A DNA stretch of 64,000 bases from Micromonospora solifontis (GCF_003725545.1 NZ_RJLN01000005.1:1-64000); one strand, 5' to 3'; positions 19,184 through 28,820 are shown, counted from the first letter of the stretch. Made by a program: numbers and translations. Notes: generated by a model not told the origin, from the sequence alone.

Positions 19184-20674
19184 GTGACCGCGGTCAAGGA
19201 GGCGGCCCGGCGGCCGCTCGGCCATTTCGCCGAGCGGAGCGTCGCGGGCCTGCTCGCCGTCGCCGGCGCGGGTGTCGGGTTCGGCGTGCTGCTGATGCTC
19301 GTGCGGTTCCACTGGGGGCCGCTCTACCACGCCGACCACGAGGCGGCCGAGTGGTTCAACAACCTCGTGGCGCCGCACCACCCCGTGGTCACCGTGCTCA
19401 AGGCGATCAGCGACCTGGGCGGCCGACCGGTGCTGATCTGGCTGGTCACCATCGCCGTGATCAGCCTGCTGATCCGCCGCCAGTCCCGGCTGGCCGCGTA
19501 CCTGATCATCACCGGGGTCGGTGGGCTGATCCTCGACCCGTCGCTGAAGGCGCTGGTCGGTCGGCTCCGCCCGGTGGTGGACGTGCCGATCACCCACGCC
19601 CCCGGCAACAGCTTCCCGAGCGGTCACGCGCTCGGCTCGTTCGTCGCGTACGGGGCGCTGCTGCTGGTCTTCCTGCCGGCGATGCGACCCCGCTGGCGCA
19701 AGCCGGCCATCGCGGTCGTCGCCGTGCTGGTCGTCCTGATCGGGCTGACCCGGATCGCGCTGGGCGTGCACTTCGTCTCCGACGTGCTCGGCGGCTGGCT
19801 GCTCGGCGCCCTCTGGCTCGGCGTCAGCGCGTACGCCTTCCGGCTCTGGCGGCGGGAGCGGGGCCGCACCGTGCCGCCGATCAGCGAGGGCCTGGAACCG
19901 GAGGCCGGGGAGGAGATCAAGCCCGCACCGGCCGAGGAGCGGTTGCTGGACCACCCCCGCTCGGCCGTCGCCGAGCTGCTGGTCGGCTGGGTCCTCGTGT
20001 TCGGCGCCCTCTACGCCTTCGGCATGTACGTCAGCTACCACGCCAAGGGCACCGTCTTCGACACGCTGGACACCGAGGTCCCGCAGTGGTTCGCCGCCCG
20101 GCGCACCGACCAGCTCACCGAGCTGAGCTGGTGGTGGAGCAAGTTCGGCGACACCCACGCGATCCTGCTGGTCTCGCTGGTCTTCTGCCCGCTGGTGCTG
20201 GCGGTCTGGCGGCGCTGGCGGCCGGTGCTCTTCGTGGTGCTGGCGATGTTCGGTGAGCTCAGCCTCTTCCTGGCCAGCGCCCGGGTGGTCGAGCGCCCCC
20301 GGCCGCCGGTGGAGAACCTGGACGGCCAGATGCCCACCTCGTCGTTCCCGTCCGGGCACATCGCGGCCACCATCTGCCTGTGGAGCGCGATGGCGATCAT
20401 CGTGTTCGTCCGTACCGACCGCTGGTGGCGGTGGCTCTTCGTGGCGATGGCGGTGATCATGCCGGTCGGGGTGGCCATCTCCCGGATGTACCGGGGCATG
20501 CACCACCCGACCGACTTCATGGGCGCGATCCTGCTGGGCGGGCTGTGGATCCCGCTGCTCTACTGGGTGGTCCGCCCGAACGCCGATGTGTACCAGGGCA
20601 ACCGGCCGGCGATCGAGTCCGAGCAGGTGCACGAGCTGGACGACGAGCTGGCCAAGGCCGGCCGGGAGGGCTGA
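19184..20674 (+). CDS. Tandem-domain PAP2 phosphatase membrane protein
   Basis: A 496-residue membrane protein with two complete PAP2 (phosphatidic acid phosphatase type 2) domains. Domain 1: KALVGRLRP, FPSGHALGS and TRIALGVHFVSD (about 125-205). Domain 2: VVERPRPP, FPSGHIAAT and SRMYRGMHHPTD (about 365-445). Each has the K/R-x6-RP, PSGH and SR-x5-H-x3-D type motifs, though the first lysine is not clear in domain 2. The halves are joined by a cytoplasmic linker of about 50 residues. Predicted lipid or isoprenoid-diphosphate phosphatase. GTG 19184 follows GGGAGGTG. Confidence 0.88.
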   Translation: MTAVKEAARRPLGHFAERSVAGLLAVAGAGVGFGVLLMLVRFHWGPLYHADHEAAEWFNNLVAPHHPVVTVLKAISDLGGRPVLIWLVTIAVISLLIRRQSRLAAYLIITGVGGLILDPSLKALVGRLRPVVDVPITHAPGNSFPSGHALGSFVAYGALLLVFLPAMRPRWRKPAIAVVAVLVVLIGLTRIALGVHFVSDVLGGWLLGALWLGVSAYAFRLWRRERGRTVPPISEGLEPEAGEEIKPAPAEERLLDHPRSAVAELLVGWVLVFGALYAFGMYVSYHAKGTVFDTLDTEVPQWFAARRTDQLTELSWWWSKFGDTHAILLVSLVFCPLVLAVWRRWRPVLFVVLAMFGELSLFLASARVVERPRPPVENLDGQMPTSSFPSGHIAATICLWSAMAIIVFVRTDRWWRWLFVAMAVIMPVGVAISRMYRGMHHPTDFMGAILLGGLWIPLLYWVVRPNADVYQGNRPAIESEQVHELDDELAKAGREG

Positions 20675-20683
20675 CCGGGCGCC

Positions 20684-21487
20684 ATGCTGCGGGTGATGAC
20701 CTGGAACATCCGTACCGGCGGGCGGGACCGCGACGGGACCGACCGCTGGGACCGGATCGTCGCGGTCGTCGCCGCGCAGCGCCCCGACGTGCTGGCCCTG
20801 CAGGAGCTGCGCGGCCTGGACCGGGGCGGACGGCTGACCGACCTGGCGGGCCGGCTGGGCATGGCGCCGCACCTGGCCCGGTCCTGCTTCGGGCAGCCGG
20901 TGGCGGTGCTGGTCCGCGCGCCGCTGCGGGTGCTCCGGTCCGGCCGGGTGCGCCGTCCCTTCCACCACGCCGCGGCCCGGGTCGAGGTGGCCACCTCGAC
21001 CGGGCCGCTGACCGTGCTCAGCACCCACCTGAACCCGTACTCCGGCGGCCGGCGGCGGATGGAGGCCGACTGGCTGGCGGCGACGGTCCGGCGCACCGGG
21101 GGCCCGCCGGCCCTGCTCGCCGGGGACCTGAACACCCTCGAACCGGCGGTCGACCATACCGCCCGGCTGGCCGGCCTCACCGAGCTCTACCGGCGGCGGC
21201 ACCTGCGCCGCGACGGCCGTACCGTCGACACCCGCGCGGTGGCCCGGCTGCTCGACGCCGGTCTGGTCGACCTCTGGCCGCACCTCGGCGGCACCGAGCC
21301 GGACGGGCTGACCGTGCCGACCGGGTACGCCGGGGCGGAGTTCGCCGCGATGCGGCTGGACTACCTGCTCGCCACCCCGGACCTCGCGGCCCTGACCGAC
21401 GCGGTCCGGGTGATCCGCGACGCCCCGGCGGACACCGCCTCCGACCACTACCCGGTCCTGGCCGACCTGGCGCTGGATCCGGCCTGA
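20684..21487 (+). CDS. Endonuclease/exonuclease/phosphatase-family protein
   Basis: A 267-residue protein with the EEP fold. Seen: RVMTWNIRTGG (Asn), LALQELRGL (metal-binding Glu, about 41), VLSTHLNPYSGG (about 113), LAGDLNTLEP (Asp-x-Asn, about 148) and SDHYPVLADL (Asp-His at the C-terminus). These are the catalytic residues of metal-dependent phosphodiesterases of the DNase I superfamily. No signal peptide is visible. The substrate may be DNA, a phospholipid or a phosphoinositide-like molecule. It starts 9 bp after the PAP2 gene and likely shares its transcript. Confidence 0.88.
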   Translation: MLRVMTWNIRTGGRDRDGTDRWDRIVAVVAAQRPDVLALQELRGLDRGGRLTDLAGRLGMAPHLARSCFGQPVAVLVRAPLRVLRSGRVRRPFHHAAARVEVATSTGPLTVLSTHLNPYSGGRRRMEADWLAATVRRTGGPPALLAGDLNTLEPAVDHTARLAGLTELYRRRHLRRDGRTVDTRAVARLLDAGLVDLWPHLGGTEPDGLTVPTGYAGAEFAAMRLDYLLATPDLAALTDAVRVIRDAPADTASDHYPVLADLALDPA

Positions 21488-21528
21488 CGCGCGTCCCCCG
21501 CCCCGCCTCGCCCCGGCGAGGGGCCAGG

Positions 21529-21578
21529 TTCACGGAAAGAGTGGCCTTGGCTGCTCGTGCGGCCACTCTTTCCGCGAA
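21529..21578. repeat. Hairpin repeat element, copy 1 (probable bidirectional terminator)
   Basis: Inverted repeat with perfect 14-bp arms CGGAAAGAGTGGCC (21533-21546) and GGCCACTCTTTCCG (21561-21574), extended by TTCA/GAA-type flanks and followed by GCGGATCTT. It lies between converging genes. A related element at 37811-37870 has the same flanks and a compensatory base-pair change, so the structure is conserved. It has no T-tract. Confidence 0.75.
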
Positions 21579-21661
21579 CTTGCGCGGATCTTCGGGCGCG
21601 GCGCGGCGCGGCGAAACCCGAGTTCGCCTGGCCGGCCGCGGGGCGGCGGTCGCCCGAGCTG

Positions 21662-21781
21662 TCAGAGGATGAGGTTCAGCAGGACGGTGAGCACCACCGA
21701 GGCGAGGATCGAGAAGAGGATCATCAACAGGCAGCCGAGCCCGCCGCCGAGAGGCCGGATCTCCGTGTTCCCGATACGCAT
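21662..21781 (-). CDS. 39-residue single-pass membrane protein
   Basis: A short gene starting ATG at 21781 behind GGAAAGGTGA and ending at TGA 21662-21664. The product begins MRIGNTEIRPLGGGLGCL and continues as one hydrophobic helix (LMILFSILASVVLTVLLNLIL) to the C-terminus. It starts 4 bp after the stop of the alpha/beta hydrolase and so is the last gene of that operon. I believe similar short proteins occur in other actinomycetes, but function is unknown. It is too short for common length cut-offs. Confidence 0.7.
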   Translation of the reverse strand: MRIGNTEIRPLGGGLGCLLMILFSILASVVLTVLLNLIL

Positions 21782-21785
21782 GGAC

Positions 21786-22658
21786 TCACCTTTCCAGGAC
21801 GGGCGCCAGCAGGGCGCGGATCGCGTCGGCGACCTGCGCGGGGGCGGTGGTGGCCACGTTGTGCGCGGCGGCCGGCACGGTGACCGACCGGCCGTCGGGC
21901 ACGAGCCGGGCGGCCTGCTCGCGCCAGCGTGCCGGGGCGACGGGGTCCCGGGCGCCGCCGAGCACCAGCGCCGGCGCGGCGACCCGGACCAGGTCCGCCT
22001 CGACCGCGTTGCGGACCGAGTGGGACAGGGTGGCGACGACCCGCCAGGGCCGGGCGTCCCACCCGTCCCGGAACAGGATCGGCGCCTGCAACGGGGCCTC
22101 GCGCAGGGCGTCGACCAGCCAGCGGCTGAGCTGTCCCCGGCGGCTGCGGGCGGCTGGGTCGCTGGTCGGGCCGGCCAGCACCAGGGCGCGGACCAGGTCC
22201 GGGCGGCGGGCGGCGAGCGCGGCGACCACCTCCGCGCCGAACGAGTGCCCCACCAGGCAGACCGGGTCCAGCCGGTACGCGTCCAGCCAGGCCGCCAGGT
22301 GCGCGGCGTGCCGGGACACGTCGTACGCGGTGCCGGGGCGTTGGGTGAGCCCGAATCCGGGCAGGTCCGGCACGTACACCGGATGGGTGGGGGAGAGGGC
22401 GACGGCCAGCGGGGTGAGGTAGCGGTGCGAGACGGCGAGCCCGTGCACCAGCACCACGGCCGGGGTGCCGCCGACCGGGTCGGTCGAGCGGCGGGTGTGC
22501 GTCCGCAACCCGGCGACGAGCCGGAACTCGCTGATCAGGCCGGCCGCCGGCCGGGGCGCGGCGAGGGCGAGGCGCAGTCCCGCCACGCCGAAGCGCCCGG
22601 GTGGCGACGGCCGGAGAGCGCGGCCGGCGCTCCCCGGTCGCGTCGTCCGCAGCGTCAC
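21786..22658 (-). CDS. Alpha/beta-hydrolase fold protein
   Basis: A 290-residue serine hydrolase. Seen: oxyanion-hole VLVHGLAVSHRY (about 72-83), DLPGFGLTQRPG, nucleophile elbow GHSFGAE (about 145-151), Asp in LGGARDPVAP and His in VPAAAHNVA near the C-terminus, a complete triad. No signal peptide is evident. Substrate unknown (ester, epoxide or C-C bond). GTG 22658 overlaps the stop of the F420-type oxidoreductase (GTGA), so both are co-translated and may act in one pathway. Confidence 0.85.
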   Translation of the reverse strand: MTLRTTRPGSAGRALRPSPPGRFGVAGLRLALAAPRPAAGLISEFRLVAGLRTHTRRSTDPVGGTPAVVLVHGLAVSHRYLTPLAVALSPTHPVYVPDLPGFGLTQRPGTAYDVSRHAAHLAAWLDAYRLDPVCLVGHSFGAEVVAALAARRPDLVRALVLAGPTSDPAARSRRGQLSRWLVDALREAPLQAPILFRDGWDARPWRVVATLSHSVRNAVEADLVRVAAPALVLGGARDPVAPARWREQAARLVPDGRSVTVPAAAHNVATTAPAQVADAIRALLAPVLER

Positions 22659-23617
22659 AGCTCGCGGAGCCGGGGCAGCAGCTCCTCCTGCGCCCAGTCC
22701 AGGAACATCGGCTGGCTGTCGCCGCCGACCTGCACGAGCGCCACATGGGTGAACCCGGCGTCGACGAACTTCTTGAACGCCTCGACGTGCCGGTCGACGT
22801 CCGGCCCGCAGGGGATGCCCTGCGCCACGTCGTCCTCGCGGACGAACTGGGTGGCCGCCGCGAACGCGTCCGGGTCGGGCAGGTCCGCGTTGACCTTCCA
22901 GCCCAGCCCGAACCAGCGGAACTGGTCGTGGGCGATCTTGCGGCACTCCGCCTCGTCCGGGCCGTAGCAGATGGCCACCTGGCCGTAGCGGGGGCGGCCC
23001 GCGCCGCCGGCCTCCTCGTACATCTCGATCAGGTGCGGCAGTGGGTCGGTGGCGATGAGCCCGTCGCCGTACTCGGCGGCGAGGGTGGCCGACTGCCGGC
23101 CGGAGGCGGCGACGGCCATCGGCACGGGACGTTCCGGCCGGTCCCAGACGTACGCGTCGGGTACCTCGAAGTGGTTGCCGGAGAAGGTCAGCGACTCGCC
23201 GTTGAGCAGGGGCCGGATGATCTGCAGCGCTTCCTCGAACATCTCGTGCCGCTGCTGCACGTGCGGCCAGCCGCCGATCACGTGCTCGTTGAGGTTCTCC
23301 CCGGCGCCCAGGCCGAGGGTGAACCGGCCGTCCGAGAGCATCCCGATGGTGCTGGCCTTCTGTGCCACCACGGCCGGGTGGTAGCGCCGGATCGGGCAGG
23401 TCACGAAGGAGAGCAGTTCGGCCCGGCTGGTGGCGTGCGCGACCGCGCCGAGCACCGACCAGGCGTACGGGGAGTGGCCCTGGGTGCCGAGCCAGGGGCT
23501 GTAGTGGTCGGACATGACCAGGTGGTCGAAGCCGGCGGCCTCGGCGCGGATGGCGTGGTCGACCAGCTGCTTCGGGCCGGCCTGTTCGCACATGAGGGTG
23601 TAGCCGACGTTGACCAT
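22655..23617 (-). CDS. LLM-class F420-dependent oxidoreductase
   Basis: A 320-residue luciferase-like TIM-barrel protein. Seen: AAGFDHLVMSDHYSPW, LLSFVTCPIRRYHPAVVAQKASTIGMLSDGRFTLGLGAGENLNEH and PVPMAVAASGRQSATLAAEYGDG, all close to the TIGR03557-type F420 family related to glucose-6-phosphate dehydrogenase Fgd. Predicted to use coenzyme F420 for hydride transfer; substrate unknown. ATG 23617 follows AAGGAGATG. It heads an operon with a hydrolase and a 39-residue membrane protein. Confidence 0.88.
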   Translation of the reverse strand: MVNVGYTLMCEQAGPKQLVDHAIRAEAAGFDHLVMSDHYSPWLGTQGHSPYAWSVLGAVAHATSRAELLSFVTCPIRRYHPAVVAQKASTIGMLSDGRFTLGLGAGENLNEHVIGGWPHVQQRHEMFEEALQIIRPLLNGESLTFSGNHFEVPDAYVWDRPERPVPMAVAASGRQSATLAAEYGDGLIATDPLPHLIEMYEEAGGAGRPRYGQVAICYGPDEAECRKIAHDQFRWFGLGWKVNADLPDPDAFAAATQFVREDDVAQGIPCGPDVDRHVEAFKKFVDAGFTHVALVQVGGDSQPMFLDWAQEELLPRLREL

Positions 23618-23741
23618 GGCGCATCTCCTTCCGGGCGGATCGTCACCGGATACCCCGGCCCACGCGGGCCAACCCTGGAGTCCGCTTTCCGGGTCGCGGT
23701 GCGTCTTGACGCCGGGAGGGACGGTGCCTACAGTCCGCCTT

Positions 23742-23861
23742 AACCGGTTCAGACCGGGGTGGCGCTACATCCTGTGGTGGGGATGACCGCCCCTGTGGCG
23801 GCCCGTGGCGACACGGGCCGCCACAGGCCACCGCCCCGAGGATCGGCGAACTTAACCGGTT
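23742..23861. promoter_or_regulatory. Two CTTAACCGGTT operator-like sites
   Basis: The 11-mer CTTAACCGGTT, containing the palindrome AACCGGTT with the central CG typical of LacI/GalR-family operators, occurs at 23739-23749 and again at 23851-23861. The copies are 112 bp apart in the 380-bp non-coding region before the GH5 gene. They may mediate sugar-responsive repression. Confidence 0.45.
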
Positions 23862-23997
23862 GCTTTCCGTGATCCATCGCCCTACGCTGATGCCTGCGTC
23901 CGCCGGGAACCGGGCGGCGGCTGTCGGGCTCGGCCGCCTTCGTCACCACCACCGCACCCCCCACCTGGGCACGGGGGAGACCTCCCTGAGGACAGCC

Positions 23998-25371
23998 ATG
24001 AAGAAGTTGCTCTCCGTCGCGGGCGCCGCCCTGCTGACGGTTCTCGCCGCCGTCTTCGCCTTCGGGCAGCCGGCGCACGCCGCCGCCGGCTTCTCCGTCT
24101 CGAACGGGCGGCTCTACGACGCCAACGGCAACGAGTTCATCATGCGCGGGGTCAACCACGCGCACACCTGGTACCCGCAGCAGACCAGCTCGTTCGCCAA
24201 CATCAAGGCGCTCGGCGCGAACACCGTCCGGGTGGTGCTGGCCAGCGGCGACCGCTGGGCCAAGAACGACACCGCCGACGTCGCCAACGTCATCTCGCTG
24301 TGCAAGGCCAACAAGCTGATCTGCGTCCTGGAGGTGCACGACACCACCGGATACGGCGAGCAGAGCGGCGCGATCACCCTGGACCGCGCGGTCGACTACT
24401 GGCTGAGCATCGCCAGCGCCCTGCAGGGCCAGGAGAAGTACGTCATCGTCAACATCGGCAACGAGCCGTACGGCAACCAGGGCTACGGCACCTGGGCCAC
24501 CGACACCGCCAATGCGATCAAGCGGCTGCGCGCCGGCGGCCTGGCCCACACGATCATGGTGGACGGCCCGAACTGGGGCCAGGACTGGTCCTTCACCATG
24601 CGGGACAACGCCAGCACGGTCTTCAACGCCGACCCGCAGAAGAACACGGTCTTCTCGATCCACATGTACGGCGTCTTCGACACCGCCGCGGAGATCACCG
24701 ACTATTTGGGCCGGTTCCGCAGCGCCGGACTGCCCATCGTGGTCGGTGAGTTCGGCTTCAACCACTCCGACGGCAACCCGGACGAGGACACCATCATGGC
24801 CTACAGCCAGGCCAACGGGATCGGCTACCTCGGCTGGTCGTGGAGCGGCAACGGCGGCGGCGTCGAGTACCTCGACATGGCCACCAACTTCGACCCGAAC
24901 CAGCTGACCAGCTGGGGCCAGCGGATCTTCAACGGGGCCAACGGCATCAAGTCCACCGCCAAGGAGGCGTCGGTCTACTCCGGCGTCACCCCCACCACGC
25001 CGCCCCCGACGACGACCCCGCCGACCACGCCGCCGCCCACCACCGCGCCGCCGACCACCCCGCCGCCCAGCGGCGGCTGCACCGCCAGCTACACGATCGT
25101 CAACTCCTGGCAGGGCGGCTTCCAGGGCGAGGTGAAGGTGACCGCCGGCTCGGCCGCCATCAACGGCTGGACGACGAAGTGGACCTTCGCCAACGGCCAG
25201 ACCGTCACCCAGTCGTGGAACGCCACGATCAGCGGCAGCGGGTCGACGTACACCGCCCGCAACGTGGACTACAACGGCCGGCTCGGTGCCGGGTCCAGCA
25301 CCAGCTTCGGTTTCATCGGCAGCTGGAACGGCACCAACTCGGTGCCCGCGGTGACCTGCACCGCGAGCTGA
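23998..25371 (+). CDS. Secreted GH5 glycoside hydrolase (mannanase/cellulase-like) with CBM2
   Basis: A 457-residue secreted enzyme. Signal peptide residues 1-29 (MKKLLSVAG... QPAHA). GH5 domain about 30-325: RGVNHAHTWYPQ (resembling beta-mannanase-type GH5), acid/base E156 in VNIGNEPYG and nucleophile E251 in VVGEFGF. A Pro/Thr linker of about 30 residues follows, then a cellulose-binding CBM2 (about 360-457) bounded by cysteines and with the conserved Trp positions. It probably hydrolyses mannan or a beta-1,4-glucan while attached to cellulose. ATG 23998 is chosen for its signal peptide. Two AACCGGTT sites lie upstream. Confidence 0.9.
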   Translation: MKKLLSVAGAALLTVLAAVFAFGQPAHAAAGFSVSNGRLYDANGNEFIMRGVNHAHTWYPQQTSSFANIKALGANTVRVVLASGDRWAKNDTADVANVISLCKANKLICVLEVHDTTGYGEQSGAITLDRAVDYWLSIASALQGQEKYVIVNIGNEPYGNQGYGTWATDTANAIKRLRAGGLAHTIMVDGPNWGQDWSFTMRDNASTVFNADPQKNTVFSIHMYGVFDTAAEITDYLGRFRSAGLPIVVGEFGFNHSDGNPDEDTIMAYSQANGIGYLGWSWSGNGGGVEYLDMATNFDPNQLTSWGQRIFNGANGIKSTAKEASVYSGVTPTTPPPTTTPPTTPPPTTAPPTTPPPSGGCTASYTIVNSWQGGFQGEVKVTAGSAAINGWTTKWTFANGQTVTQSWNATISGSGSTYTARNVDYNGRLGAGSSTSFGFIGSWNGTNSVPAVTCTAS

Positions 25372-25387
25372 CCGCCGTCGTACCACC

Positions 25388-25417
25388 GGTGGCCGGGTCC
25401 GCGCGGACCCGGCCACC
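25388..25417. terminator. Bidirectional terminator
   Basis: Perfect 15-bp inverted repeat with no spacer (GGTGGCCGGGTCCGC and its complement), followed on the + strand by CCCCTTTT. It lies between the convergent GH5 and CE4 genes. Confidence 0.8.
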
Positions 25418-25456
25418 CCCTTTTCCGGTACGTCGGCGGTGCGGCGATCTGGGGTG

Positions 25457-26464
25457 TCAGCCGGCGGCGCAGGAGACCGTCGGCCAAGTCCAGTTGCCGT
25501 TGTGCTGGATGGTGACCCCGAAGTTGTTCCCGCTGCCGTTGGGCCTGGCGACCATGGTCTGGGCGTTGGTCCAGGTGGCATTGACGTTCCAGGTGGCGAT
25601 GACCTTCGCGGGGTACGGGATGTTCATCGTGACGGTCCAGGTGTTGGTGCCGGACACTGAGACGTTGAGGTTGTAGCGGTCGTACCACTGCTGGCCGGCC
25701 GACAGCGTCGCCGTGCAGCTACCGCCACCGCCACCGCCACCGCCACCGCCGCCGCCGTCGCCGTCCGGGGCCACGGCGCGGCCGGTCTGCGGCGAGATCA
25801 TGCCGGCGCAGAGCCCGCGACTGGCCAGGACCTGGGCGATGCGCGGGATCGCCGCGAGCGTGTTGGCGGGCCACTCGTGCATGAGGATGATCTGTCCGTT
25901 GGTCAGCCGGCCGACGGCCTGCACGATCGCGTCGACGCTCGCGCCGTTCCAGTCCTGCGAGTCGACGTCCCAGATGATCTCGGTCAGGCCGTACTTCGTC
26001 TCCACCGACCGCAGCGTCGAGTTGGTCTCGCCGTACGGCGGACGGAACAACTTCGGCGTGCCGCCGCCCGCGTTGGCGATGGCCTGCTGGGTCCGGGAGA
26101 TCTCGGAATCGATCTGGGCCTGGCCCTGCTGGACCAGGTGCGGGTGCGTGTAGCTGTGGTTGCCGACCCACATGCCGGCGTCGACCTGGGCCCGGACCTG
26201 GGCCGGGTAGGCGGCCGCGTACTGGCCCTCGTTGAACATCGTGGCCCGCAACCCGTTCTGCCGTAGCGCGTTGAGCAGGGCCGGGGTCTTGTCGTTGGAC
26301 GGGCCGTCGTCGAAGGTCAGCCCGACGTATCCGGCGCAGGCGGCGGCTTGTGCCGGTGCGGCGGTGGTGGTCAGGGTGCCGACGACCCCGCCGGCGACGA
26401 CCAGCGCGGCGGCGGCGAGGCCGGCGATCAGGGACCGCTTCTCGGGGTGTGGTGTGGTACGCAT
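25457..26464 (-). CDS. Secreted polysaccharide deacetylase (CE4) with CBM2-like domain
   Basis: A 335-residue secreted esterase. Signal peptide about 1-41 ([17 protein letters not shown]... APAQA). NodB/CE4 domain about 42-235: LTFDDGPS (catalytic and metal Asp), HSYTHPHL (metal His), [15 protein letters not shown] and ILMHEW. A run of 12 glycines links to a cysteine-bounded CBM2-like module (about 250-335) with Trp in [17 protein letters not shown] and [10 protein letters not shown]. Probably an acetylxylan or chitooligosaccharide deacetylase bound to cellulose. ATG 26464 follows GGAGGAG. Confidence 0.9.
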   Translation of the reverse strand: MRTTPHPEKRSLIAGLAAAALVVAGGVVGTLTTTAAPAQAAACAGYVGLTFDDGPSNDKTPALLNALRQNGLRATMFNEGQYAAAYPAQVRAQVDAGMWVGNHSYTHPHLVQQGQAQIDSEISRTQQAIANAGGGTPKLFRPPYGETNSTLRSVETKYGLTEIIWDVDSQDWNGASVDAIVQAVGRLTNGQIILMHEWPANTLAAIPRIAQVLASRGLCAGMISPQTGRAVAPDGDGGGGGGGGGGGGSCTATLSAGQQWYDRYNLNVSVSGTNTWTVTMNIPYPAKVIATWNVNATWTNAQTMVARPNGSGNNFGVTIQHNGNWTWPTVSCAAG

Positions 26465-26648
26465 CCGGATGGCTCCTCCGCATCGATGGCGGTCGAGGTA
26501 TTCGGTGGCGACAGTATTGGCTCGCCGCTTCCGCCATGTCAACGACTTCCGGAAGTCCGGCGCGGGCCCTCCCGAGCACAGCGCGCCTGCGGGGCGAACA
26601 TCCACACTGCGCGGCCCGAAACTTTTCGGACCCGTTCCGGACGTGCCG

Positions 26649-28820
26649 CTACCCGACCTCGGTGAGCTCCAGCAGCAGCGCCTGCTCCGGATGCAGGGCC
26701 GGCAGTTGCAGGCCCACGGCCGCCAGCACCGACCCGCTCAGCGTCACCCCGTCGCCCGGCGACAGCCAGCCGGGTTCGGTGAGCTGGAGTACCGCCGGCT
26801 CGGGGACCCCGGCCGGCGGCCGCACCCGGTAGCGCCGGGACGGATCCAGGCCGGGTAGCCGCAGCACGCCGGGCACCTGCGCCACCGAGGTGGCCAGCCG
26901 GGAGATCGCGTACACCGCGTGGGAACGGTCGTGGGCGACCACGCCGTGCGCGTGGACGGCCGGGTCCGGGTGGTCCACCCGGACCACCCGGCCGCCGTGC
27001 AGCAGCGGTCGCAGCCGCTTGTGCAGCGCCACCCAGGCGGTGAGCTCGGCCCGCTCGGCGGCGGTGATCCCGCTGATGTCCCACTCGATGCCGTGGTGAC
27101 CGAAGAGCGCGGTGACGGCCCGGAAGCCCAGGTCGTGCACCCGGTGGGTGGTGTGCGAGCGTTCCGGTCCGATGTGGGTGCCGACCAGCTCGGGCGGGAG
27201 CAGCAGCCCGGTCCAGCGCTGGATCGACAGCCGCTCCAGCGCGTCGTTGCAGTCGCTGGCCCAGACCCGGTCGGTGCGGCGCAGGATCTCCAGGTCGACC
27301 CGGGCCCCGCCGGAGGAACAGCTTTCGATCTCCAGCCGCGGGTGCCGGGCGCGCAGTTCGTCCAGCAGCCGGTAGACCGCCACGGTCTGCGCGTGCACCC
27401 CGGGCCGGCCGGCGTGCCCGGCCTCGGTGAGGTCCCGGTTGTGGTCCCACTTCAGGTACGCGATCCCGTCGTGCCCGGTCAGCACGGCGTCCAGCCGGGA
27501 CAGCAGGTGCGCGTACGCGTCGGGGTGGGCCAGGTCGAGCACCTGCTGGTGCCGCCACGGCAGGGGGAGCCGGCCGGGGGTCTGCAGCACCCAGTCCGGG
27601 TGGGCCCGGAACAGGTCCGAGTCCGGGTTGACCATCTCCGGTTCGACCCAGAGCCCGAACTGCATGCCGTACCCGCGGACATGGTCGATGAGCGGTTGTA
27701 GCCCGTCCGGCCAGACGTCGTCGTCGACCCACCAGTCGCCGAGGCCGGCCCAGTCGTGCCGGCGGCCCCGGAACCAGCCGTCGTCCAGCACGAAGCGTTC
27801 CACGCCCACCTCGGCGGCCCGGTCGGCGAGCCCCTTGAGCCGGTCCAGGTCGTGGTCGAAGTAGACCGCCTCCCAGACGTTCAATGTCACCGGTCGTGGG
27901 CTGCGCGGGTGCTGCGGGCGGGCCCGCAGGTGGGTGTGCAGGACGTCGCTGAGCCCGTCGAGGCCCTCGACGGAGTGCACCGCGTAGAGCAGGGGAGTCG
28001 CGTACTCCTCGCCCGGGCCCAGCACGATCTCGCCCGGGGTCAGCAGTTCGCCGCCGCCCAGGGTGGCCTCGCCGGTGGGGCGGCGCTCCGCCACCGTGAC
28101 GTGGTCGCCGCTCCACGCGGTGTGCACCGCCCACAGCTCGCCGTGCCCGAAGCCGAAGCCGGGCGTGCCGGCGACCAGCAGCAGCGTGGCGTCGTGCCCG
28201 GTCCGGCCGTGCCGCCCCTCGCGGACCCAGGCGCCCATCGGCCACGGGTGCCGCTGCGGGGTCCGCTCCCGGCACCAGCGGCCGGTCAGGTCGAGCAGTT
28301 CGGTGGCGACCGCCGGCACCGGCAGCACCGGGGTCAGCTCCCGCACCTCGTAGGGGGCGTCGCCGTCGTTGCGCAGCCGGTGCCGCAGGGTCAGCAACCC
28401 GGCCGGGTCCAGCGCGATCTCGACGGTCAGGGACAACCCCGCGCCCGGGTCCGCCGCCCGCACGGTCACCCGCGCGGCCCCGCCCCCGGCGGACGGCGGC
28501 GCCACGGGCTCGTCGACCACCTCCAGGCCCGTCAGCCGGAAGGCGGTCGACCAGTCCCGGCCAGCGCGGTGGCCGGCCAGCCCCGGCCGGCCGCTCCAGC
28601 CGGCGCTCGCCTCGGGCAGCAGCGACAGCACGGTGGGCGCGTCGAAACTGCTCGGCACCACGGGTGGGACCGTGGCGTCGACCAGCGCGGGCAGGTCCTC
28701 GGCGGGCAGCGGGCCCAGGTCGGCGCCCCAGTGCACGACCCGGGGAAGGCCCGGACCGCGCGCGTCCAGCACCAGGCTGGTCCGCGCGCGGCGGAGGTGG
28801 AGGATGGCCGGAGTCGTCAT
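26649..28820 (-). CDS. Alpha-galactosidase, GH36
   Basis: A 723-residue cytoplasmic enzyme that removes terminal alpha-galactose (raffinose/melibiose type). N-terminal beta-sandwich about 1-320, TIM barrel about 330-640, small C-terminal domain. Seen: [27 protein letters not shown], nucleophile D459 in [10 protein letters not shown], and [14 protein letters not shown] followed by acid/base D523 in [17 protein letters not shown], the GH36 catalytic pattern. No signal peptide, so substrate must be imported, matching the ABC system upstream. A pair of palindromes lies at 28899-28932, about 80-110 bp before the ATG (28820). Confidence 0.93.
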   Translation of the reverse strand: MTTPAILHLRRARTSLVLDARGPGLPRVVHWGADLGPLPAEDLPALVDATVPPVVPSSFDAPTVLSLLPEASAGWSGRPGLAGHRAGRDWSTAFRLTGLEVVDEPVAPPSAGGGAARVTVRAADPGAGLSLTVEIALDPAGLLTLRHRLRNDGDAPYEVRELTPVLPVPAVATELLDLTGRWCRERTPQRHPWPMGAWVREGRHGRTGHDATLLLVAGTPGFGFGHGELWAVHTAWSGDHVTVAERRPTGEATLGGGELLTPGEIVLGPGEEYATPLLYAVHSVEGLDGLSDVLHTHLRARPQHPRSPRPVTLNVWEAVYFDHDLDRLKGLADRAAEVGVERFVLDDGWFRGRRHDWAGLGDWWVDDDVWPDGLQPLIDHVRGYGMQFGLWVEPEMVNPDSDLFRAHPDWVLQTPGRLPLPWRHQQVLDLAHPDAYAHLLSRLDAVLTGHDGIAYLKWDHNRDLTEAGHAGRPGVHAQTVAVYRLLDELRARHPRLEIESCSSGGARVDLEILRRTDRVWASDCNDALERLSIQRWTGLLLPPELVGTHIGPERSHTTHRVHDLGFRAVTALFGHHGIEWDISGITAAERAELTAWVALHKRLRPLLHGGRVVRVDHPDPAVHAHGVVAHDRSHAVYAISRLATSVAQVPGVLRLPGLDPSRRYRVRPPAGVPEPAVLQLTEPGWLSPGDGVTLSGSVLAAVGLQLPALHPEQALLLELTEVG

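Noticed and set aside
18905..21448. 847-codon - strand frame opposite the PAP2 and EEP genes
   Set aside because: His/Gln/Asp/Arg-rich shadow with no recognisable domain; both + strand genes are well supported.
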